From the NCBI GenBank assembly GCA_023376005.1, contig CM042145.1:58240414-58304413 (forward strand): DNA of 64,000 nt, in the 5' to 3' direction. A program made the translations under genes and the position numbers. This document shows positions 33,951-44,209 of this stretch, piece by piece. Below the pieces are notes generated by a model. It was not told the origin of the DNA and made no database searches. It saw only the letters and a list, made by a program, of their open reading frames with translations. The stretch is from Doryteuthis pealeii. Its lineage: Eukaryota > Mollusca > Cephalopoda > Myopsida > Loliginidae. Within the stretch, counting starts at the first letter, position 1; every line of letters starts with the position of its first letter.

Positions 33951-34195
33951 GTTGATGGGGTGGCCTATTGTCAGTATCGGCCAGACAGTGAGGGAGTCTA
34001 TCTCCTTTTTGCTAGTGCTAGACTAGAGTGATTGTTTTTGCATCTGATGTGGAGCGTCACACCAACCATCATCTCCTCACTTCAGTAGCACAGATCCCTG
34101 TGCTCTACTCATGCACTGAGTTGGTGAGGGCCGGCATTGAACTTGAAACCTTGTGGTTCTGAGCCTGATGTTCTACTAACTAAGCTAAACCTGGA
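33951..34195 (-). repeat. tRNA-derived SINE (family S), copy 3
   Basis: Carries GGCCTATTGTCAGTATCGGC, GGAGTCTATCTCC, GCACAGATCCCTGTGCT and an inverted tRNA-like head (GCATTGAACTTGAAACC; ACTAACTAAGCTAAACC). Confidence 0.75.
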
Positions 34196-34219
34196 CTATA
34201 AGTTGGAAAATTGTAGCAA

Positions 34220-34570
34220 TTGATGCCAAAAGACTTGTTTCTTGTGTTCTTTACCAACAGATGGAACTCATTTCCCTTCTTCATGACAAAATCTGGTTCT
34301 TTCAACAACAATTTACATTTCTTCACTCTCTGTCACAAAGATCGATTCTATGTGCTCCAACTAAGTGTCACTCTTGTTCTGGTTCACTTCCAATGGTCAT
34401 TCTGTTTCTGCATTCACCCTGGTTTGATTGAGCCGGCTCCATACAACAAATTCACCTGTGGTGAATTCATAGAAGGAATGACAAGGAAATAGGAAATTCA
34501 CAATTGGCTCCCAAACCCCACATGCATATCCCGGTCAGGGGAAGGAGATGCCCTTGTTTGCTGCATGTTG
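34220..34570. repeat. Family H repeat, inverse of 46940-47300
   Basis: AAATTCACCTGTGGTGAATT and CCCGGTCAGGGGAAGGAGAT correspond in inverse to ATTACAGGTGAATTC and ATCTCCTTCCCCTGACCAGG at 47140-47250. Class unknown. Confidence 0.5.
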
Positions 34571-34699
34571 TATACTCTTCTTTTTACTTTCTTACTTCTA
34601 TTATTCTGGTCATCTTTCGTATCTTAATTTCTTATTCTAGCGTCTGGACTTCGTCTTGGGGACTTCGTGTCTGGTCTTCCATTGGGGATTTCTCTTTAT

Positions 34700-35010
34700 C
34701 AGAAGCCCTGTGTCATTGGTAGTTTTAAGATAACACAAGACTTCGATTTACTTAGATCATATTTTATTTTGAAATCCCCACCAGACTACCTGCGCAGATT
34801 GAGTCGGCAGCGTGCATAACACGACTGACCACCGTCGTGGTTTGGCCGATACTAACTAAAATCTCTTTCTAATCTAAACCGGAAGAGTGTCTTCTCCACC
34901 GATTCTCACGGTATCCACCGGAAAGAGGATCAGGACTGAGGTCAAGCCTTGAACCGCTGTCTGAACTTATAACAGCCATTTTGGTTTCTACACTACTGTA
35001 CATAAGTATT
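34700..35010 (-). repeat. LTR-like repeat (family J)
   Basis: In the minus sense it contains AAATGGCTGTTATAAGTTC and an AAAATAAAATATG polyadenylation-like site; a diverged copy is at 14995-15290. Less AT-rich than surroundings. LTR nature is inferred. Confidence 0.4.
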
Positions 35011-35394
35011 AGGAATTTAATAATTATGTAACACTGCAGATTTTTCCACAGACACTAGTGACAACTATGCCAAAAGCCATTGATTGCTGATGATGATGGA
35101 GATTCTCTTTGGATTTTCACCAGAGACCCTTTGGTTGGATTGTGGCCCTTATACCACTGGGTGCCAGACCCGTTTGCCTTGGGTCACTCTACTTGATGGC
35201 ATAGCTCTGACACTACCTAGTTTACACAGACCTGCTGCAATGAGGAAGGGTTGTACTTTAGAAATGATATGCTAGATGGCCATTATGTTGTATACCTACT
35301 GCTGGTTATATATCATAGGGTGGGAGGTGACCTCATATTTAATAGTCTATTTCTTCTGTTATGTATTATGAAATGAGTTGAGTAGATATTCGTC

Positions 35395-35500
35395 ATACAG
35401 TTACTACTACTCCGGGTCTGTGAACCTGGGAGTAATAACAATGAAGGGTTACTCCACTCTCCCCAAAGCTCCAAATTAGAACCTCACCACTAGATACAGT
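35395..35500 (-). repeat. Family A repeat fragment
   Basis: ACTACTCCGGGTCTGTGAAC and GGGAGTAATAACAATGAAGG are the reverse of the CATTACTCCCAGGTCCACTC region. Confidence 0.65.
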
Positions 35501-35619
35501 TTAAATGTGGAGTAATTCAAATTTTGTTGGCAGAAACCTTCTTTATGTGACTTAAAAGGATATTCTACTACTTACATCCCCACCAAAAAAAAAAAAAAAA
35601 AAAAAAATTGTGATATTGT

Positions 35620-36130
35620 GACACCTCCTGCGGGCTGCGAGGCCTCTTTTGCACAATACTCTGCATCTCTGCTGGATTCACTGCATTCCTGAACTCCTAT
35701 CACTGGCCATGATTCTGTGTCGTCTGCTAGCTAACTTCTAGGACCTGTCCACGTTGCAACAAGCTCAAACACCTTCCCGCTGAGGGTTGCACAACAAACA
35801 AGTATTGCAAAAGAGAAAGAGAGAATAACAACAACAAAGACGAAATCAGTCAGGCGAACATCAAAATGGCCAGAGAGGCATATAACTTGCATTCATCCAC
35901 ATCAGTCACTCCCATCAGCCCCCAATCAATCTCCCATGTCTGTCGAGAGGGGGGAGGGGCAGCCCCCTTTTTTCTTTGGGGGGACCTCTGCTAGGGCTGG
36001 TCTCTAGTGGGCAACTAACATCTTACTTCTTCAGTCTCCAGAACTCAACTACTCCTCTGGGGTCCAGAAAACTAACTCACTAACTTTCAAAAATCTCCCA
36101 GAATCCCTCAGATCTCATCTCACTCTCATT
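35620..36130. repeat. Family I repeat (with 59880-60180)
   Basis: Both stretches share an AACAACA...-rich block, a CAAAAATGGCCAG / CAAAAATGGACAG block, CGAGAGGGGG followed by GCAGCCCCC, and CAGTCTCCAGAACTC / CACTCTCCAAGTCC. Unclassified; moderately diverged. Confidence 0.4.
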
Positions 36131-36462
36131 CCCTGGGATTCCTTACGAGATTTCCAAAATCCTTTGTTCTAATATGGGTCAATTTTTCTTATGGTCTAAC
36201 CTCCAGTTAACTTCTCAAAGTTATTGAAAACCCAGACTTCTTGTCTTAAAATTGGGGAGTTATCACCACTCTTAATCTTTTCTTAAGTTTTAATGGGTGG
36301 ATTGAACTATTGACACCCACAAACAATACACCTACTTACACATACAATATATATGTATACACACACACCCATGTATGTATACATATGCACATATGTATCT
36401 ATCTATCTATACATATATATACACATATTATCCACCTGAACACACACACATATTTATACATA

Positions 36463-37101
36463 CTAGCAAATATATGCACCCTCCGGGTGCAAGTATTTAA
36501 GTTTTAATATAATAAAATATCATATTAAATTAGAAAGGCTAATGAAACTGAATAAGAATGTAGATAAAAAGATTTTGAACAGAGGGGGTATGATTGGAAA
36601 ATAGAACAACTTTGAAACTAAATCTTCTATCATTTTCCGTTACTCCCGTCTTTCATTGGTAAATTTTCCTAATTTAACTGTTTAGTTAAAATAGGAAGTA
36701 ACGAATAATATTAGTTATTTCTTCTTGTTAGGGGATTTTTTAAAAGATTTACTGAAGAGATTTTTGCTCATATCCATTAAGATAAAACCAAAGAATTAGA
36801 AATCAATAATACTAAGCATATATTTATTAAAATCAAATTTTTAAGATCAATATGCAAATTAGCCTTCCCATTCATACTGTAAACCGCTATTTTGTTTTAT
36901 ATATAAATACAATGGCATGTTATTAGTATGTAGATATGGTCAACAGTATAAATAATGTAGAAAAATTTTATTAATAATTGAGGTATAAATAAAAATACAA
37001 TCATGGTAAATGTGATGTAAATAACAAAGGGAATTGTGACTTGTATAGTAATATAGTTTCGGTTACAGACAGACAAACCCACAATCTCCATTATAATAAG
37101 A
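36463..37101 (-). mobile_element. Helitron-like element, long family, complete
   Basis: 639 bp between A and T on the element strand. The 5' end is TCTTATTATAATGGAGATT (at 37101). The 3' end has a perfect hairpin TGCACCC-GGA-GGGTGCA followed by TATATTTG and CTAG (at 36463). TC...hairpin...CTRR inserted at A|T is the Helitron signature. No Rep/helicase, hence non-autonomous. Confidence 0.9.
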
Positions 37102-37391
37102 TATGTGGTTTGACTTACTACTTATTAATTCAATATAACTAACTATGCATTTATATACACACACACATGCTTGCACCCACTGTTGTGTTATAATATAAAG
37201 CAACACTATTATAGTTGAGAAAAGAAAAATTGATCAAACATGAAGAATTCACATTTTGTTAAAATTGTCATAAAATAGAAAACATCAATTTCAATTGCGC
37301 CCCCCCCCCCAGTGAGGGACAATCATTAACAAAAAAAAAAAACAAGAGAGCAGAGAACAACAAAGACAAAGTAGGTTTCACAAAATTCTCA

Positions 37392-37825
37392 TCTTTTAAT
37401 AATGGAGATTCGCTTCCGGTTTTTGTCTGTAACAAAAATTACGTCACTGCTTACGTCACATTACCCAAAATCATCATCACATAGAATAAAATTTATTCTA
37501 CGATTTTTGGAATGTTCAAATTTTGAGTTTATCTATTCAATATTTGAACATGCAACATTAGACAGTCCTCATTGTTTTTTAAAACAAGTTTTAATAAATA
37601 CATGACTGGTATTATATATCTCTATATAGTTTGTTTTATTTTAATACATATTTAAAGTTTACATTTCAAATTGTTTTATTTTTTAATCCTTTAATGAATT
37701 TGATGATTTTACTTACTTAGGGTACAAACTCGCTGACATTAAATTTTTAACTCCCACCCCTCAGGCAATATGTTTCAAAAATCTATTTTTACATTGCCCG
37801 GAGGGTGTTTTTTTTAATTTGCTAG
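37392..37825 (+). mobile_element. Helitron-like element, short family, complete
   Basis: 434 bp. Starts TCTTTTAATAATGGAGATTC after A; near the 3' end TTGCCCGGAGGGTG is followed by TTTTTTTTAATTTG and CTAG before T. The interior matches copies at 10157, 50978 and 54052. Confidence 0.9.
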
Positions 37826-37946
37826 TATTTCTAATTACTACTCATGTGATTCTGACCACATAAAAAATGAGATGCTTGAAAACTTATTACAATCAGATGA
37901 CCATTTTTAAATGCCCTAATTTTATTCATTCTATATTGTGACACTG

Positions 37947-38375
37947 CATAGTGTAATGGTTTGTCATAGGAAATTGACTTGTCAATCCAAGTTCAAATCC
38001 TAGACCAGGTTAGTATTATCTGTGTTATTTGGACTATTGTCCTCATCTTCATTGTTATCTGTACAGTTAACAATGAAGATGAGGACAATAGTCCGAATAA
38101 CACAGATAATACTAATCATCAAGTCTCATCTCAAATATTCAGAGAAATACTAGAATAGGTTGTTTGCCTTTCACATAGGGCTAATACCTTTGGGAAAGGT
38201 ATGCATCCACCTACTCTCCCTCCAGCTATGGATAAATAGTACAGCAAACTAGGCTCTCAACCATGGCTAGGTAATCTGTTTAAGAGAAGGAAAACTCTGA
38301 ATTCAAACCTGTTAAACTCTGTATAAGAAATTGGCCTTGTGTCACATCCTGCTCATGTGGAGGGGTTGGTAAATA
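37947..38375 (+). repeat. tRNA-derived SINE (family B), split by a MITE
   Basis: Head ATAGTGTAATGGTTTG (A box) and AGTTCAAATCC (B box); body GGGAAAGGTATGCATCC, CTCCCTCCAGCTATGG, GAGAAGGAAAACTCTGAATT. Flanked by perfect 15-bp repeats TATATTGTGACACTG (37932-37946 and 38376-38390). A fold-back MITE (38010-38152) interrupts it. Confidence 0.85.
38010..38152. mobile_element. Fold-back MITE (family K), near-perfect palindrome
   Basis: Arms 38010-38057 and 38068-38115 pair over 48 bp with one mismatch around a 10-base loop. They contain GGACTATTGTCCTCATCTTC and its complement. A tail with AAGTCTCATCTCAAATATTC follows. Inserted in a SINE. Confidence 0.9.
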
Positions 38376-38390
38376 TATATTGTGACACTG

Positions 38391-38638
38391 GATGCATACG
38401 GTTATCATCATAGGAAATAGAATCTGCAACCCAGGTGAAAATCCTGGATAAGACTGTGTTTCCCTTTATGCTAATGCCCTTGGGAACGGTATAAATCCAT
38501 CTCTTCTCCCTCCAGCTATGGGTAAATAGTAGGGAAGACTTGGTTCTTTAGCAGCAGTAAGGTGGTAACCCATCTAATAGAATTCAAACCAGCTGTATTC
38601 TACTTAAAAATTTGTGGTGGAGTGGTTGGATAAATACA
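38391..38638 (+). repeat. tRNA-derived SINE (family B), second in tandem
   Basis: Directly after the first SINE's right-hand target repeat; body CTTGGGAACGGTATAAATCC and CTCCCTCCAGCTATGGGTAA. A third direct repeat TATATTGTGACAC follows at 38639. Confidence 0.75.
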
Positions 38639-38755
38639 TATATTGTGACACGGGGAAATTTTTCAACAGGAAAATAAATTTTAAGAATATTTTTTAAAAC
38701 AAATGAATCAGATTTGTTACAAGACTTAATTTCCAAAATAACAATTATAATAAAA

Positions 38756-39133
38756 TCTTATTATAATGGACATTCGGTGTCTGTCTGTAACTGAAACTCC
38801 GTAACTGCTTACATTTTAATACCCTCAGGAATTGCATAAGTTTATCTATGAGTATTTAATTAAAATTATTAATACATAGAATAAATCTTAATTATCAATA
38901 ATGTTTCTATGAAAATCAGAGTTAGATTTACAACAAAACAGCCCATGTTATTAGTGTATTTAAAATCCTGCAGTGTGTGTTATATATCACTAAGAAATAA
39001 AGGCCTATATAATATATGATGTGGTTAATTTGCATTTAATAAATAATTACTTAGTGTTATTGATCTCTAATATTATTGTTTTATTCTCCAATGTATTAAA
39101 ATCAATCCTATGAATGATTTTATACAGAAACCA
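38756..39133 (+). mobile_element. Helitron-like element, long family, 3'-truncated
   Basis: Starts TCTTATTATAATGGACATTC after A and follows the long-family interior to about GATTTTATACAGAAACC. Confidence 0.75.
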
Positions 39134-39514
39134 AGGATCATGTAACCATTAAGCACCCCAGGTGAGAGCTGTTTTGAAAGGAACACCTGTTGCTTTTCAT
39201 CGTAAACTCCTGTTTGTTTATTTACAAACAACAGGTGCATATTTTTGCTGGTTATAATAGAATAAAAAGAAAGAAATCTTTAAGAGGAAATTGAAATTAG
39301 TCCTTAAAGTTTGTCTCATTAAAAAAACAATTTCTATCCTAGGTATGCTCCAGTTCTGAATGTTGACCATATCCTCCACAGAGAGGTAAGACTACCCTCA
39401 AAAGGGGCTAGACTGTCGGTCAGAGAGGCCCCATCTGATCAAATGGCTGGTGATTGTTCTGATTGTATTCTTCAATTTGTAAAACATCTAAATAAATATA
39501 AAAAGTAAAGTCGT
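39134..39514. other. Unassigned, with a small inverted repeat
   Basis: AACACCTGTTGCTTTTC and AACAACAGGTGC around 39182-39238 pair loosely. No gene. Confidence 0.35.
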
Positions 39515-39710
39515 TGAAGTGGCCTAAAGTTGGTATCAACCAGACAGCGATGGAGTCTATCCCCTTTTCAATGGTGCCAGACCAAGGAGATTGTTTTAGC
39601 GTCTGAGATGGGGCACCACACCTACCATCAGATTCCTGTGCTACTCATACGCTGAGTTAGCGAGGGGTGGTATTGAACCCGGAATCTTGTGGTTCCTAGT
39701 CGAAAGCACT
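39515..39710 (-). repeat. tRNA-derived SINE (family S), copy 4
   Basis: GGCCTAAAGTTGGTATCAAC, GGAGTCTATCCCCTTTTCA and TATTGAACCCGGAATCTTGT (inverted B-box region); truncated at the head end. Confidence 0.75.
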
Positions 39711-40104
39711 AAAAATATTATTTATAAAAAAATAAACCTGAAAACATATTACAGTACATAATTCATTACATTCTATTTTATTATGTTTTTATACGTACAT
39801 AACTATTTTCTTAACAAAAGAATTAGGGTGTCTTTTTTTTCTTTTCTTTTGAGCTGGAATGGATGAATGGCATTTCAGTTCATATATGAGGAAATTGAGT
39901 TATGAGTGGAATGAATTAAACTTGTAAGTCAAGTTACCACTGTATTTGAAACCTTATAACTGTGTGAAAATTATTTGTATTAAGAATAATTACTTGACAC
40001 TTCAGTTGTTTGTAAATGATTATCATTGAATAATTCCTTGAAACAACATAATTATATTGGTGTGTTTAAAGTGAAGGAAGATATTTAGTTAAGTCTTCAC
40101 TTAC

Positions 40105-40340
40105 CAAGGACCAACTCAGTCGATAGAGCATTTGTCTAGGAACGACAAGGTTCTGGGTTCGATACCGGCTCTTGCCAACTCATCGTTTGAGTAGCACAGG
40201 GATCTGTGTGGTAAATTGAGGAGCTGATGATAGGTATGGTGTTCTGCCTCAGATGCCATATATATAAAATATATTTGGTCTAGTGCTAGTGAAAAGGGGA
40301 TAGACTCCCTCACTGTCTGGCTGATGCCAACTTTAGGCCA
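40105..40340 (+). repeat. tRNA-derived SINE (family S), copy 5
   Basis: A box CAACTCAGTCGATAGAGCA, B box GGTTCGATACC; body GAGCTGATGATAGGTATGG, GTGAAAAGGGGATAGACTCC. Contains a short TATATAAA insertion. Confidence 0.8.
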
Positions 40341-40465
40341 ACCTAAAAACTTATATATAGGACATTTAACTTTTTATATACATAATTTACATACCAATGG
40401 TATTAAGAAGTATATTGAAATATACACATATTGTTCCATGAACAAATATTATGTGGAAGGAGTAT

Positions 40466-40755
40466 ACTTACCTGACCTTCAGGTCCTTGTCCAGTGGCTT
40501 TGGCCATTGGACTGGTAAGATATTTAATATCAGCGTGATCCCACGGGGGCTATTCCCCCAGGCAATAGCTGCCACCATGATTTAAAGGGTCAGGGTTGGG
40601 TTTATTGCCCAGTGCCCGAGGCACCTCAAAATTGTTATGCCAAGGGGATTCATGGAATTTTTAAACACTAGCTACGCATGAGCTTCGGTTTGTGCATGGT
40701 TCTCCACTACAGTGATCCATGTGTTTGACTGATATGGTGGGATGAGAGTAAATAC
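40466..40755 (+). repeat. Family C repeat with U1-like 5' end
   Basis: Flanked by near-identical direct repeats (TATGTGGAAGGAGTA at 40451; TATATGGAAGGAGTAC at 40756) followed by poly(A). The element begins at ATACTTACCTG, identical to the first 11 nt of metazoan U1 snRNA. The rest (hairpin GTCCAGTGG/CCATTGGAC, CCCACGGGGGC, TTTATTGCCCAGTGCCCG) does not align convincingly with U1. Other copies are at 11100 and twice at 12413-13031. Confidence 0.55.
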
Positions 40756-40974
40756 TTACTATATGGAAGGAGTACAAAAAAAAAAAAAGAAAGAAAGTAA
40801 AATAGCTATGTAGCTTTACCATTCCCGGTCAGAGTCACCCCATCTAGGGTTATTTTATGTCTAGATGTTAAGTAATCATTATATGTTCATGTTTACATTT
40901 CTTCATTTCTTTAAAAGTTTTATTTTTTATTTTTATTTTTTCACACAATCCTATTGAATATGAATAATGTTTAA

Positions 40975-41130
40975 ACAGATTTATTTGATCCATGGATGAG
41001 ACAATATGACATACTACCACTCTAGGCCTGGGAGTAATTGCAATGGAGGGGTTCTCCACATTCCCCAGATCTCCAGAACTGGAGCCTTATCATCAGATAC
41101 AGTTTAGTGTCATACCCAGTACACACCATT
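40975..41130 (-). repeat. Family A repeat fragment
   Basis: ACTACCACTCTAGGCCTGGG, TTCTCCACATTCCCCAGATC and CCTTATCATCAGATACAG are the reverse of family A. Confidence 0.65.
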
Positions 41131-41164
41131 TTTTTGGGTGGGGGGTAGTTTTACCCCTCTGCAA

Positions 41165-41445
41165 TGTTGAGTATCTGGCAGCCATCCTTCGTTCCAGATG
41201 TAATGAATAAGTAAGCAAGCCAGTAAGAATCCAGTGTTAACGTATTCCTTGTAAGTCCTTCGTCAGAGATAATCCAAATGTCAATGAAGTAACTCAGAGT
41301 GGTATGTCTATTAATACAGTAGAAGCAGCAGCAGCAGTGCCAGTGATTGGACAATAGAAATCCTTCTCAGGTCACGTGTTTATAGGCGAGTCTATAAGTA
41401 TGAGTGACCATTTACATGATGCCTTATATCAACAAAACTACAACA
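41165..41445 (-). repeat. Copia LTR (3' LTR of the element)
   Basis: 281 bp, TGTTGAG...ACAACA, the same length as and no difference noticed from the LTR at 44189-44469. Preceded by the target duplicate TGCAA at 41160-41164. Confidence 0.95.
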
Positions 41446-41459
41446 CGCCCCCTTTTTTG
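41446..41459 (-). promoter_or_regulatory. Polypurine tract
   Basis: In the element sense CAAAAAAGGGGGCG lies immediately before the 3' LTR, the normal place for the second-strand primer. The same tract is present in the copy at 63862. Confidence 0.85.
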
Positions 41460-42266
41460 ATATAAGGGCTATCTTATTAAACAATATTAAATTCCTCCAT
41501 TGAGGAAATTTACAATCGATTACAATCGACAAATCATTTCATTCAGAGAATGTTTACAATAAAGTCATTCAGAAATTTGTAATTTCATTTTTGTAGTAAA
41601 AGCAAAAATACTATTACTAATCTAATATTCTACTAAGCTTACTTTGTAAAAAAAATATTAATTATTATTATTTTTATTTTTCCTACTCCTAACATTACTG
41701 GCCAAAGTTAGTTTTTGGCCCCTTTTTTTTTTTTTTTTATCTTTGTTTTGTTTTTGTTAGTTCAAACGAATACGGTACTTTACAGTACAATACATTTAAT
41801 TAATACAAGTTAATGAATTAGTAACTTATTGAACAGGTTTAATGTCATTGCCCAGGACATTCATTTTTGGGGGGTCTTACCCCTCTGCATGAATACAGTC
41901 GGATTATTCTACAGCCCAAACCGACAGGGCAAAATCTTAAGTTTAATTTTGGGCCCCCATGATATCTCTTTTAAAATCATTCAGCTTTATCCTGTTCAAC
42001 GATCCTGTGAACAGATCTGAAATGTTAATCTTACCCCTCTTTAATTTCATTCCTTATAAGTTGATATTTTATATCAATATGTTTTGTTTTCTGGTGTATG
42101 AGGGGGTTTTTGCCAGTAGTATGCTCGACTGACTGTCACAATAAATAGTTACAGGGTTTTTAACACTAATGTTTGTAAATAAAGGGCTTCGCGGACTGTT
42201 ACCGCCATATTAACAAATTCGGCCTCACATGTTGACAAAGAGACCACTGGTTGTTCTTTTAGATTT

Positions 42267-42600
42267 TCAGGAAATGCTCGAGCTTTCGTCCGATAATTTA
42301 AAACAGTATCCTGATATACTTTTTTTGGTCATTTGAACCTGCCCATTCGGCATCACATAATCCTGTTCAAACAGGTAACTCTGGAAAATATTATTCCAGG
42401 AACGCCCACTTTGTTTATCATACTTGATAAAAATACCCTCCTTAGAACGAGGATCCAATTTCTTTTTATTTTGCACACAGCAAAACAAGTCGTCCCAAAA
42501 ATATGCATACGACTTAAATTCGGTCTAGAACCGGTAAAAACTTCAAACTTTGCCATATTGGCTTACATCTGCTTAGTATTGTTTCGTAACTAGCAGAGTA
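42267..42600 (-). pseudogene. Copia integrase C-terminal remnant
   Basis: Two overlapping minus frames give EVFTGSRPNLSRMHIFG and KKLDPRSKEGIFIKYDKQSG. These are the copia-type signatures after the integrase core (P-x-E-x-x-x-G-x-K-P-x-x-S-x-x-x-x-FG and KLDP-SK-GIF-GYD). A frameshift separates them and the catalytic DDE core upstream is too eroded to see. Confidence 0.75.
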
Positions 42601-43037
42601 TCAGATTCATGGGCTAGGAATATAACATCATAAGTCCAGAAAAATCGTCAATAAATTTACAACATACCTTAAATTGGATTTTCCAACATGTTAAATTTGA
42701 CCAGCTGTCGCAAAAACGAGCGACAATATCTTCGTATCTCTTTTCTTTAACACTTGTTTTTAGTCTCGGCCATTTTTTTTTTTTTTGAATACATATATTA
42801 CAACAGTTAGTTTTTAATGAGGGGGGTAAATTTCATTTTCCTTACATTTTCTACTATTGGCAGTTTTTTTTGATATCACTCATTTTACAGAGTTCCAAGA
42901 CTATGGCACGGATTAATATCATATTTCGCAGTCTCGGAGGAATTAATATCTTTTTAAATAATACAAACAGCCCATTCTTACTATATTAAATATAGTACCA
43001 TTTGGGTAGATCAACTTTGATGTTTTGTGTCCAAAAT

Positions 43038-44209
43038 TCATGTGGGCCCGGAAGCCGTAGCTGCCCTTACTGAAAAGATGTTTTGTTTAAAAGTGGGGAT
43101 ATACAATACCCCTTTCAAAATGCTTTCGCAAATTTGACTTTTACTATTTTTCAAATATACACACGCGTCACCACGTCCTTGCACTAAGCCAGTGGATTGA
43201 CTTCCATCAGCCAATTCCACGAAGTGATTCTCAGATTGAAAATTGGGGTCCCAACTGATAAATTTAGTTTTATCGTTGATGACATGTTGAGTGGCCCCGC
43301 AATCAACGAGCAAATGTTCTTTATGTGCTAAAGAATCATATCCAGCAGAAAAGAAATATGTCTTTTTTCTTTGGGGGGAATATTTAACATTTTGACAAAA
43401 GTCTTTCCTATTCCTGCAATCATAGGACATATGGCCCTTTTTCTGACAAACATAACAAATAATATTTGTTTTTGTTGGCGACTTCCTGGTATCCTTCCAA
43501 TTGCTTCCCTGATAATTTTGGTAGTTGGTATATCTAGTTGATCTGTCCTCATAGCGAGGGTTGATTTTACCCTTTTTGAATTGGGTCTTTAGTTGTATAG
43601 TTCTATTTTTTGGTTCCCCAGAGTACATACTTTCTGTCTCCTCATAACTACGAAGACTGACTTTGAATTCCGTAAACGTCATAGTCTTATCCCTTTGGGT
43701 TATTACTGTTGCAAAGGGTTTGAAATTTGAAGGCAGGCCCTTCAATACCATAGCGATCAAAAATCCATCGCTTACAATCTCCCCGGCATCCCTTAATGAG
43801 CTAGCAATGCTCTCAGTTTGGATTATGTAATCAGTAATTGATTCATAATCGTTTCTACTTAACGAACTTAGTTGTCGATACAATCCCACAATTCTTGGTT
43901 TGCCTTTTGACAAATAGTGGGTCCTTAATATTTCCATTGCTTTTCTACCATTATCACGAGCTTCTCGCATTACGAGTGAGAGACTTCGATCATCCAAGCA
44001 TTGTATTAATTCTGCGTATATTGCAGCATTTTTATCTACGAAAACTGGGTCCTCCGGTGGTCAGATGGTGCATTGATTATATCATGCAGTTGAAGGATTC
44101 GAAGGTATCCATTGAACTTAGTTTCCCAAATTTCGAAGCTGTCATCATTGCCATTGAAAAAGATCCGTGCGCGTCTGGGCCCATAACCTGTTGAGTATCT
44201 GGCAGCCAT
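43038..44209 (-). pseudogene. Copia gag-protease, frameshifted
   Basis: The first ATG is at 44209, inside the LTR. The N-terminus reads MAARYST, then GYGP from the primer-site bases, then FFNGNDDSFEIWETKFNGYL, the copia gag N-terminal type. A single-base shift near 44060 breaks the frame. The rest is open for 319+ residues: DDRSLSLVM, a UBN2-like gag core, a zinc knuckle CYVCQKKGHMSYDC (CX2CX4HX4C), then the protease motif LLVDCGATQHVI with DCGA in place of the more usual DSGA. The frame ends at 43038 shortly after FKQNIFSVRAA. Confidence 0.9.
44175..44188 (-). promoter_or_regulatory. Primer-binding site, initiator-tRNA anticodon type
   Basis: CTGGGCCCATAACC on the plus strand (element sense GGTTATGGGCCCAG) directly touches the LTR. 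It equals the anticodon stem-loop of eukaryotic initiator tRNA-Met. Copia-type elements use such a cleaved half tRNA as primer. Confidence 0.85.

Noticed and set aside
36310..36507. Frame rich in T, H, I and Y
   Set aside because: Translation of AC/AT microsatellite sequence running into a Helitron end.
40466..40755. Genuine U1 snRNA gene
   Set aside because: Only the first 11 bases match well; stem-loops and Sm site in U1 order were not found.
41151..41354. Identical 60-residue peptides at 41151 and 44145 (and 63680) as a small gene family
   Set aside because: They are antisense-neutral translations of the copia LTRs.
43038..43997. Host gene encoding a zinc-knuckle protein
   Set aside because: It is the gag-protease part of a copia element bounded by LTRs and a target duplication.
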